In this document: positions 6,597-13,049 of the stretch, in pieces
Layout: the number at the start of each line of letters is the position of its first letter
Position numbering within the stretch: the first letter of the stretch is position 1
The notes under the pieces: generated by a model
What the model was told of the DNA's origin: nothing
Seen by the model: only the letters and a program-made list of their open reading frames with translations
The model's database searches: none
Position numbers and translations under genes: made by a program
Source: an uncultured Prochlorococcus sp.
GTDB taxonomy: Bacteria; Cyanobacteriota; Cyanobacteriia; PCC-6307; Cyanobiaceae
Length of the DNA: 13,726 nt
Assembly (NCBI GenBank): GCA_902572675.1
Contig: CACGGY010000022.1
Span: forward strand, 1-13,726
Direction of reading: 5' to 3'

Positions 6597-8216
6597 ATGA
6601 ATTTTAATTTCCACTTCAAAAAATTAAATAAAAAAGAATACCATAGAAAATGCTATGGGAAAATTCTTACTGTAAGACTTCCATGTAATCCAATATTTCC
6701 GATAGGGCCGATTTACTTAGTAGATCATATTCATAAATGTTTTCCAAACATAGAGCAGCAATTTATTGATCTAGCGATAATTCCGTCTAATAAAGTTTCT
6801 AAATATTTATGTAGAAAAATTGATCAATTTAGACCTCATCTTATTATTTTTTCATGGAGAGATATACAAATTTATGCACCTGTCGATGGCAGAAGTGGAA
6901 ATCCCTTACAAAATTCTTTTGAAGTTTTCTATTCAAAAAATATCTTCAAGAAAATAAGGGGTTCTTGGGGTGGATTAAAATTAATTGCATCTCATTATGG
7001 AGAAATATATAGAAATACTTCTTTAGTCAAGATTGGACTTAAAAGAGCAGAAAAATACAACAAAAATGTAAAGGTAATTTTAGGAGGTGGAGCAGTTAGT
7101 GTTTTCTATGAACAATTAGGAAATCTACTTCCAAAAGAAACTGTAATTTCAGTTGGAGAGGGAGAAAATCTTATAGAGAAAATTATTAAGGGGGAATCGA
7201 TAAAGGAAGAAAGATGTTATGTAGCTGGACAAAAACCTAGAAACAAATTAATACATGAACAACCTTTAGGTACTGTTAAAACTGCCTGCAACTACAAATA
7301 CATTAGATCAATATGGCCTGAATTTAATTGGTATATAGAGGGTGGAGATTACTATGTAGGAGTGCAAACAAAAAGAGGTTGTCCTCATAATTGTTGTTTT
7401 TGTGTTTATACGGTTGTAGAGGGCAAGCAGGTTCGCGTTAATCCTGTAAATGAAGTAATTCAAGAAATGAAGCAATTATATGATCTCGGAGTCAGGGGAT
7501 TTTGGTTTACAGATGCACAGTTTATTCCAGCCAAAAAGCATATTGAAGATGCAAAAACTCTTTTGCAAGCTATTAAGGATCAAGGCTGGAAAGACATTAA
7601 TTGGGCCGCATACATCCGAGCAGATAATATTGATGCTGAGCTAGCGCAGCTCATGGTGGATACCGGCATGAGTTATTTTGAAATAGGCATTACATCAGGA
7701 TCACAAGAACTTGTCAGAAAAATGAGATTAGCATATGACCTTAAAACGGTACTAAATAATTGCAGAATGCTAGTCAAAGCAGGTTTCAAAAACCATGTTT
7801 CAGTCAACTATTCATTTAATGTTTTTGATGAAACGCCAAGCACTATAAGACAAACTATCGCTTACCATAGAGAATTAGAGAACATTTTTGGTGAAGGATT
7901 AGTTGATCCAGCTATATTCTTTATTGGTTTACAACCTCATACTCTTCTTGAGAAGTACGCCCTAGATAATAAAATTTTGAAGCCGAATTATAATCCAATG
8001 AGCATGATGCCCTGGACTGCAAGAAAACTTTTATGGAATCCAGGTTCATTAGGGAAAAAACTTGGTCAAGTTTGCTTAGAAGCTTTCGATAATAAAGAAG
8101 ATGAATTTGGTAAAACGGTTATTAACATCCTTGAGAGAGAATACGGAAAATCATCCCTCAATGAATCTTTAAAAGTTCGTCCTCTATCAGAAAGGAAATT
8201 AGCTCATTCGAAATAA
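6597..8216 (+). CDS. Radical SAM protein with degenerate B12-binding-like N-terminal domain
   Basis: The 539-residue protein has a CxxxCxxC cluster motif, C262, C266 and C269 in RGCPHNCCFC, which binds the [4Fe-4S] centre that cleaves S-adenosylmethionine. A partial TIM barrel follows, with YIRADNID and EIGITSGSQELV strands. The N-terminal part (about 20-205) looks like a Rossmann B12-binding domain and ends with the typical GEGEN (187-191). It lacks the cobalamin-ligand motif DxHxxG and carries an insertion around residues 90-150, so cobalamin binding is doubtful. I recall close cyanobacterial relatives labelled as photosystem II high-light acclimation radical SAM proteins; this was not tested and the substrate is unknown. 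The start is the first in-frame ATG, overlapping the stop of a 10-codon ORF (ATGA). It converges on clpS with a 15-nt gap, with no visible terminator hairpin. Confidence 0.85.
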   Translation: MNFNFHFKKLNKKEYHRKCYGKILTVRLPCNPIFPIGPIYLVDHIHKCFPNIEQQFIDLAIIPSNKVSKYLCRKIDQFRPHLIIFSWRDIQIYAPVDGRSGNPLQNSFEVFYSKNIFKKIRGSWGGLKLIASHYGEIYRNTSLVKIGLKRAEKYNKNVKVILGGGAVSVFYEQLGNLLPKETVISVGEGENLIEKIIKGESIKEERCYVAGQKPRNKLIHEQPLGTVKTACNYKYIRSIWPEFNWYIEGGDYYVGVQTKRGCPHNCCFCVYTVVEGKQVRVNPVNEVIQEMKQLYDLGVRGFWFTDAQFIPAKKHIEDAKTLLQAIKDQGWKDINWAAYIRADNIDAELAQLMVDTGMSYFEIGITSGSQELVRKMRLAYDLKTVLNNCRMLVKAGFKNHVSVNYSFNVFDETPSTIRQTIAYHRELENIFGEGLVDPAIFFIGLQPHTLLEKYALDNKILKPNYNPMSMMPWTARKLLWNPGSLGKKLGQVCLEAFDNKEDEFGKTVINILEREYGKSSLNESLKVRPLSERKLAHSK

Positions 8217-8231
8217 TTAATGCACAATTTA

Positions 8232-8549
8232 TTAATCATCTTTCTCAATTGAACTAGAAATTCCCTTGGACTTTAATGATTCTGAATAGAATTCTGCAGG
8301 CTCTAAATCACAAACAATTACCAATCCAACACCAGTATTGTGTGCCTCTAACATTATGGCAATAGCATCTTGCTCGCTTAATTGAGGAACAACTTCTCTA
8401 AGTGAAATAGTGACATACTCCATAGAATTAACTGGATCATTGTGAAGTAAGACCTTATATTTTGGAGATTTATTTTTTAACTCAGCAGGTTTCTTTTCAA
8501 TCACTGCTGAAGTATTACTTGTACTTTGTTCCAACTTTATAAATAACAT
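8232..8549 (-). CDS. clpS: ATP-dependent Clp protease adaptor ClpS
   Basis: ClpS delivers proteins with N-degron residues to a Clp/Hsp100 chaperone-protease (ClpC or ClpA type with ClpP) in the cytoplasm. The 105-residue product has a variable N-terminal arm of about 28 residues. The conserved fold follows: YKVLLHNDPVNSMEYV (31-46), whose N37-D38 and M43 line the N-degron pocket, and IMLEAHNTGVG with the pocket His at 70. The segment VIVCDLEPAEFYSESL resembles the cyanobacterial/plastid ClpS1 form more than the E. coli one. The gene lies 33 nt downstream of dapL on the same strand and is probably in the same transcript. The first 15 residues are weakly constrained, so a later start cannot be excluded, although no other Met occurs before the core. 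Confidence 0.95.
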   Translation of the reverse strand: MLFIKLEQSTSNTSAVIEKKPAELKNKSPKYKVLLHNDPVNSMEYVTISLREVVPQLSEQDAIAIMLEAHNTGVGLVIVCDLEPAEFYSESLKSKGISSSIEKDD

Positions 8550-8582
8550 TAAATTTTTTAGAATCTAAATAGTACTAAATTA

Positions 8583-9809
8583 TTATATAGTAATTATTCT
8601 TTCCATTGCATCAATTACATTTGATCGTGAATTAAAGGCTGATAAACGAAAATAACCTTCTCCAGACAATCCAAATCCGCTCCCAGGTGTACCCACAACA
8701 CCAACATTTTGAAGAAGAAAATCAAAAAAGTCCCAAGATGTCATTTGATCAGGAACCTTTATCCAAATATAAGGAGCATTATCTCCACCATAAACCTTAT
8801 ACCCTGCAGTACTAAGTTTATTTTTCATAATTTTTGCATTTTCCATATAAAAATCAATTAAATCTCTAACCTCTTTTTTCCCTTCAAGAGAATATACAGC
8901 CTCTGCTCCTCTCTGAACGATGTAACTTACTCCATTGAATTTTGTAGATTGTCTCCTATTCCAAAGAGACCATAAATCTATTTCCTCATTTATTGAGCTC
9001 AAACCTTTGAGATGTTTAGGAATTACAGTAAAAGCACATCTCACTCCAGTGAATCCTGCATTTTTTGAAAAAGATCTAAATTCAATAGCGCAATGATTTG
9101 CTCCCTCAATCTCATATATTGAATGAGGAAGATCCTTATCTTGAATAAATGATTCATAAGCTGCATCAAAAAGTATTAGAGATTTATTTTGTAGAGCATA
9201 ATCAACCCACTTTTTCAATTCTTCCTTTGTAATCGTAGCTCCAGTTGGATTATTTGGAAAACAAAGATATAAAATATCAACTTTATTTTTGGGTAATTCT
9301 GGAAGGAATTTATTTTCCTCATTTATTGCAAGATAAGTTAAACCTTTATACGTGCCATTTACCAAAGCATCTCCAGTTCTTCCTGTCATTACATTACTAT
9401 CTACATAAACAGGATAAACAGGATCTGTTACAGCAATTGAATTATCTTTGCCAAGAATATCTAAAATATTGCTACTATCGCATTTGGAGCCATCTGATAT
9501 GAAGATCTCTTCTGGAGATACATTACAGCCTCTAGAAATAAAATCATGTTCGGAAATTTTTTCTCTGAGCCAGGAATAACCTTGTTCTGGGCCATAACCC
9601 TTAAACCCTTCAGATGTCCCCATGTCATCTAAAGCCTTACTCATAGCATCTCTGCAAGCCTTAGGTAGTGGTTCTGTTACGTCTCCTATTCCAAGCTTAA
9701 TTATATTAGAGCTCTTAATTGATTGAGAATATGTTTTTACCCTTTTTGCGATTTCAGGAAATAAATAACCTGCCTTGAGTTTTAAATAATTGTCGTTTAC
9801 TTGAACCAC
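8583..9809 (-). CDS. dapL: LL-diaminopimelate aminotransferase
   Basis: This PLP-dependent enzyme converts L-tetrahydrodipicolinate directly to LL-diaminopimelate with glutamate as amino donor. It is the one-step route used by cyanobacteria and plants toward lysine and peptidoglycan. The 408 residues match the family length (about 410). Visible motifs are GIGDVTEPLP (40-49), the GYGPEQGY stretch of the N-terminal region, DPVYPVY, the PLP-phosphate/pyridine region FPNNPTGA, FDAAYESFI, and the Schiff-base lysine K249 in RSFSKNAGFTG. Near the C-terminus, GTPGSGFG and FRLSAF, with the substrate-carboxylate Arg, complete the fold type I pattern. The N-terminus MVQVNDNYLKLKAGYLFPEI is typical. The gene is transcribed away from rne and is followed after 33 nt by clpS. 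Confidence 0.97.
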   Translation of the reverse strand: MVQVNDNYLKLKAGYLFPEIAKRVKTYSQSIKSSNIIKLGIGDVTEPLPKACRDAMSKALDDMGTSEGFKGYGPEQGYSWLREKISEHDFISRGCNVSPEEIFISDGSKCDSSNILDILGKDNSIAVTDPVYPVYVDSNVMTGRTGDALVNGTYKGLTYLAINEENKFLPELPKNKVDILYLCFPNNPTGATITKEELKKWVDYALQNKSLILFDAAYESFIQDKDLPHSIYEIEGANHCAIEFRSFSKNAGFTGVRCAFTVIPKHLKGLSSINEEIDLWSLWNRRQSTKFNGVSYIVQRGAEAVYSLEGKKEVRDLIDFYMENAKIMKNKLSTAGYKVYGGDNAPYIWIKVPDQMTSWDFFDFLLQNVGVVGTPGSGFGLSGEGYFRLSAFNSRSNVIDAMERIITI

Positions 9810-9855
9810 TTTAAAAAAATATTTTCACCAATTTAAGGATACTGGATCAACGTGC

Positions 9856-9883
9856 TTTAGTGGTGATTAGATGTTAATATAAT
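9856..9883 (+). promoter_or_regulatory. Candidate sigma-70-type promoter for rne
   Basis: A perfect TATAAT lies at 9878-9883 in a TTAATATAATGG context. A weak -35 candidate TTTAGT is at 9856-9861, with 16-bp spacing. It is in the divergent gap between dapL and rne and points toward rne. Initiation near 9890 would give a leader of about 210 nt. The -35 match is poor, as is common in marine picocyanobacteria, and no dapL promoter could be fixed on the other strand. Confidence 0.45.
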
Positions 9884-10101
9884 GGTAGTTATGATTAAAT
9901 CAAGAGATTAACATAGCTATGAATTCAATTTCAAATTATTTGAAAGTCGTCTAAACTCAATACATAGCAGAATCTAATTGCTATTCGTTTTAATTTAAAA
10001 AGTAAAATAGTAGCTATAAAAAATTACTTTCTTACAAAGATAAAAATTTGAATCTTTACTTTAAATGATTTTCAAAATTCAAACCATTCGGAATCAATTA
10101 T
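9884..10101 (+). promoter_or_regulatory. Long hairpin-rich leader region upstream of rne
   Basis: No coding frame is convincing here. Several inverted repeats can be drawn: CATAGCTATG, self-complementary, at 9912-9921; TTTCAAA/TTTGAAA around a 3-nt loop at 9929-9945; ATAGCA/TGCTAT around 9 nt at 9964-9984; AAAGTAA (9999-10005) with TTACTTT (10024-10030), enclosing a small ATAG/CTAT hairpin; and AAAGAT/ATCTTT at 10036-10057. A second TTACTTT at 10056-10062 could compete for the same AAAGTAA. RNase E genes are known to be autoregulated through structured, A/U-rich 5' leaders that the enzyme itself cleaves, so this is a plausible autoregulatory leader. The structure is drawn by eye. Confidence 0.4.
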
Positions 10102-11919
10102 ATGTCTCAGCAAATAATCATCGCTGAGCAGGCTCGAATTGCAGCACTACTCACAGATGATCGAGTTGATGAATTAATCGTCGCACAAGGTCAATATCAA
10201 ATTGGCGATATTTTTTTAGGAACAGTTGAAAATGTTCTCCCTGGCATTGATGCTGCATTCATTAATATTGGTGAAAGTGATAAAAATGGATTCATACATG
10301 TATCAGATCTTGGTCCATTAAGACTCAAAAAAGGTTTATTAGGAATAACTGAATTACTAGAACCAAAACAAAAAGTTCTAGTGCAAGTAATAAAAGAACC
10401 AACTGGATCTAAAGGACCTAGACTCACTGGGAGCATTTCAATACCTGGCAAATACCTGATATTGCAACCATTTGGTCAAGGAATAAATATTTCTAGAAAA
10501 ATCAATACAGAAACAGAAAGAAACCGTTTAAAAGCTCTTGGAATTTTAATGAAGCCACCCAGCACAGGTTTACTATTTAGAACAGAAGCAGAGAACATAA
10601 AAGAAGAAATACTTATTGAAGATTTAGAAAATTTAATTCAACAATGGGAAAATATTTTAAAAGTTTCTGAAACTTACAATCCACCGAACTTAATTAATAG
10701 AGATGATGATTTCTGTCTTAAAATTTTAAGAGATCATATTAAATCATCAACCAAAAATATAATTGTCGATAGTAAATCTTCCATTGAGAGAGCAAAAGAA
10801 TTTTTAAAAAATTATGAATCAAATATCAGTGTTGAATTTCATGATAACGATTTAAACCAACATATTTTAGAAAATTATGAAATTAAGAAAACAATACAAA
10901 AAGCTCTTCAACCCAGAGTAGAACTTCCTTCTGGAGGTTATATAATAATTGAGCCGACTGAAGCTCTAACAGTAATTGATGTAAACTCTGGTTCATTTAC
11001 AAGATCTGCTAACTCAAGACAAACTGTTTTGTGGACTAATTGCGAAGCAGCAGTTGAAATCTCAAGACAAATGAAATTAAGAAATATTGGTGGAGTTATC
11101 GTAGTAGATTTTATTGATATGGAATCTAGAAGAGATCAATTTCAGTTGCTTGAGCATTTTGCTTCAGCAATAAAAGATGATTCTGCTAGGCCGCAGATAG
11201 CCCAGCTTACTGAATTAGGTTTAGTTGAATTAACAAGAAAAAGACAAGGTCAAAATATATATGAATTATTTGGTCAAAAATGTTCTGCTTGCAATGGTAC
11301 AGGTCATATCGAAAATAAATTGAATTATGAAATTAATAATTTAGAAACTAAAAATTTCGAAGAAAAACCTATTAAATCAAACAATGTAAAACAAGTATTT
11401 ATGAATACTGCTCAGTCAACTGATAAGCAGGAAAAAATAATTGAAAAAGAAATTCTTAATCCCAAGAATTCCAATAATGATGATTTTTCTACTAATAAAG
11501 AAAATGATAATGATGATTTGAACAAATTAAATTCAAAAGAAAAAAATATAATCACTATTGATCTTACGAATGATGAAAAAATTGTTTTCAGTCAATTAGG
11601 TATTAATCCACTAATAAAGTTGGGGAAAGAATATTTGTCCAGCAATAATTTCGTGCGTTTGAAAGACAATAGTAAAGAAAAAACCTCAGATAATAAAAAA
11701 CCAAAAGCCAAAAAAGTTAAGCAAATATCAAAGAATAGGGAACCAGAAGAGATCAAAATCACAACTGCAGAAAATGCGAATACTAATGATAAATCAACTA
11801 AAAAAAATAACGAGAATAAAGAAGTTGATTTTTTAGATAACAAAAGTGAAATTGAACCCACAGATGATATAAACAATTCAAGAAAAACAAGAAGAAGATC
11901 ATCAGCAAGTATTGAATAA
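10102..11919 (+). CDS. rne: Ribonuclease E (RNase E/G family), cyanobacterial type
   Basis: This endoribonuclease initiates mRNA decay and processes stable RNAs. The 605-residue protein begins with the RNase H-like and S1 RNA-binding parts (GDIFLGTVENVLPGIDAAFINIG, about 32-55, and FIHVSDL). The catalytic DNase I-like part holds the metal aspartates D293 in VIDVNSG and D336 in VVDFIDM, and the zinc-link CSAC at 394-397. These are spaced 43 and 101 residues apart, exactly as D303, D346 and C404 are in E. coli. After about 410 the protein becomes a charged, low-complexity tail. It is far shorter than the E. coli scaffold and lacks recognisable helicase- or enolase-binding sites. It ends in RKTRRRSSA (594-602), matching the Arg-rich nonapeptide that binds polynucleotide phosphorylase in cyanobacteria. 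The last 8 nt overlap rnhB. Confidence 0.97.
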   Translation: MSQQIIIAEQARIAALLTDDRVDELIVAQGQYQIGDIFLGTVENVLPGIDAAFINIGESDKNGFIHVSDLGPLRLKKGLLGITELLEPKQKVLVQVIKEPTGSKGPRLTGSISIPGKYLILQPFGQGINISRKINTETERNRLKALGILMKPPSTGLLFRTEAENIKEEILIEDLENLIQQWENILKVSETYNPPNLINRDDDFCLKILRDHIKSSTKNIIVDSKSSIERAKEFLKNYESNISVEFHDNDLNQHILENYEIKKTIQKALQPRVELPSGGYIIIEPTEALTVIDVNSGSFTRSANSRQTVLWTNCEAAVEISRQMKLRNIGGVIVVDFIDMESRRDQFQLLEHFASAIKDDSARPQIAQLTELGLVELTRKRQGQNIYELFGQKCSACNGTGHIENKLNYEINNLETKNFEEKPIKSNNVKQVFMNTAQSTDKQEKIIEKEILNPKNSNNDDFSTNKENDNDDLNKLNSKEKNIITIDLTNDEKIVFSQLGINPLIKLGKEYLSSNNFVRLKDNSKEKTSDNKKPKAKKVKQISKNREPEEIKITTAENANTNDKSTKKNNENKEVDFLDNKSEIEPTDDINNSRKTRRRSSASIE

Positions 11920-12493
11920 AATAACTGAAGTTGGAATAGATGAAGTTGGAAGGGGAGCAGTTTTTGGTCCAGTATTTTCAGCAGTTGTGGTATTGACTAA
12001 AAAAAGTAAATGCATACTTAAACAACTAGGAGTAAAAGATAGTAAAAAATTAACTCCAAAAAAAAGAAAATTTCTTTCGCAGGAAATTTTAATACTTTCT
12101 TCAGATTATGGAATTGGACAATCCTCGGTGAGAGAAATAGATAAACTTGGAATTAGAGTTGCAACTGAACTTTCAATGATAAGAGCATTAAAAAAATTAA
12201 AAGAAAAGCCATCTGAAGTAATAATTGATGGTCCATTATTGTTGCGACCATGGAACGGAATTCAAAAAAATATAGTTTCAGGCGATTCTAAATTTACCTC
12301 AATAGCTTCAGCAAGTATAGTTGCAAAAGTAGCTCGCGATAACCTAATAGAAAGGTTAGAAAAAAAATATTCAGGATACTTCATATTTAAAAATAAAGGT
12401 TATGGTACCAAGGAGCATCTGTTAAGTATTGAAGAAAATGGGATCACTGATCTTCATAGGAAAAGTTTTTTAAAAAAATCAAATCTTATTTAA
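11912..12493 (+). CDS. rnhB: Ribonuclease HII, TTG start
   Basis: It cleaves RNA in RNA-DNA hybrids and removes single ribonucleotides misincorporated in DNA. The 193-residue product shows GIDEVGRG with D10-E11, the DSKKLTPKKR segment, D106 in IIDGP and D125 in SGDSKF, completing the acidic active site. ASIVAKVARD and NKGYGTKEHL follow, both typical of RNase HII. The length is normal. No ATG exists near the N-terminus: the frame is open only back to 11873, so TTG at 11912, or possibly ATT at 11876 giving 12 more residues, must be used. With TTG the gene overlaps the end of rne by 8 nt, which suggests translational coupling. Its 3' end overlaps the convergent DUF1997 gene by 15 nt. Confidence 0.95.
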   Translation: MNKITEVGIDEVGRGAVFGPVFSAVVVLTKKSKCILKQLGVKDSKKLTPKKRKFLSQEILILSSDYGIGQSSVREIDKLGIRVATELSMIRALKKLKEKPSEVIIDGPLLLRPWNGIQKNIVSGDSKFTSIASASIVAKVARDNLIERLEKKYSGYFIFKNKGYGTKEHLLSIEENGITDLHRKSFLKKSNLI

Positions 12494-12997
12494 TTCACAC
12501 CAATCAAAAAAATCTTTAACTAATTGCTGCTGAACTCTGGACTTAATACCCAACAAAATACCATTCAATACTGATTGACCAGTAGATTCCAAAATTTTCT
12601 TTGGAACCAGCTTTAATAAAGGAGGCTGGCTTACAGAAACCCCCAAAAGTGCCTCACCCTCCAGTCCAATATCAGTTGCTTCCAGATTCGCTTTCAAAAT
12701 TAGATTAAAATCTTCTACTATCCCCAAACCCTCCAATGTGCTATCAAGAGCACTCATTCTTAATATTCCATCTTTATTCTCTACCGCAATTGAAACAACA
12801 GGGTTAATATCTAATTGAAAAACCTTAAAACTTGTTACTGTATATTTGTACCTACCTTCCCCTTCAGCGTCTAATTTTTTGGAGTCTAGCATTGCTCCAA
12901 CAACTCTTTCTTCTTCCAAAAGATATTTAGAAAGATATTCTTTATTTCGTGTTACAGAAAGTTTAAGTTTCTGTTTAGCATCAAAAGATAATAGCAT
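12479..12997 (-). CDS. DUF1997 family protein of unknown function
   Basis: A 172-residue protein without a signal peptide or membrane helix. The sequence suggests a beta-rich fold: alternating hydrophobic strands such as YKYTVTSFKVFQLDINPVV and DFNLILKANLEAT, then a C-terminal amphipathic helix (ESTGQSVLNGILLGIKSRV and QQLVKDFFDWC). The FQLDINPVVSIAV and LEGLGIVEDFNL stretches are what I recognise as DUF1997, a family found in cyanobacteria and plastid-bearing organisms with no assigned activity; the overall pattern resembles lipid- or ligand-binding SRPBCC/START-like folds, which is inference. The start ATG has GGAG about 11 nt upstream. It diverges from pheA with a 52-bp gap and overlaps the end of rnhB by 15 nt. 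Confidence 0.8.
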   Translation of the reverse strand: MLLSFDAKQKLKLSVTRNKEYLSKYLLEEERVVGAMLDSKKLDAEGEGRYKYTVTSFKVFQLDINPVVSIAVENKDGILRMSALDSTLEGLGIVEDFNLILKANLEATDIGLEGEALLGVSVSQPPLLKLVPKKILESTGQSVLNGILLGIKSRVQQQLVKDFFDWCELNKI

Positions 12998-13049
12998 TTC
13001 CTATATTTCTCCAATGCTTACTTGATCTCTTTTTTTCTTACAATTAATC

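Noticed and set aside
6597..7215. Functional cobalamin-binding domain in the radical SAM protein
   Set aside because: The DxHxxG ligand motif could not be found; only the fold-like ending GEGEN supports the domain.
8217..8231. Terminator hairpins in the convergent gaps (3396-3412 and 8217-8231)
   Set aside because: The gaps are 15-17 nt and show no G+C stem followed by a T run; U-rich stretches alone are not evidence here.
9245..9502. 85-codon plus-strand ORF inside dapL
   Set aside because: It is antisense to conserved dapL motifs, with a composition (Tyr/Leu/Gln-rich) typical of shadow frames.
11592..11876. 94-codon minus-strand ORF with a hydrophobic Ser/Leu/Phe-rich product
   Set aside because: It is antisense to the Lys/Glu-rich tail of RNase E, which automatically yields Leu/Phe/Ser; it is not a real membrane protein.
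12998..13049. Promoters in the 52-bp divergent gap between the DUF1997 gene and pheA
   Set aside because: Only a TTGATC near 13023 and T runs are visible, with no spaced -10 box; the base composition makes such matches uninformative.
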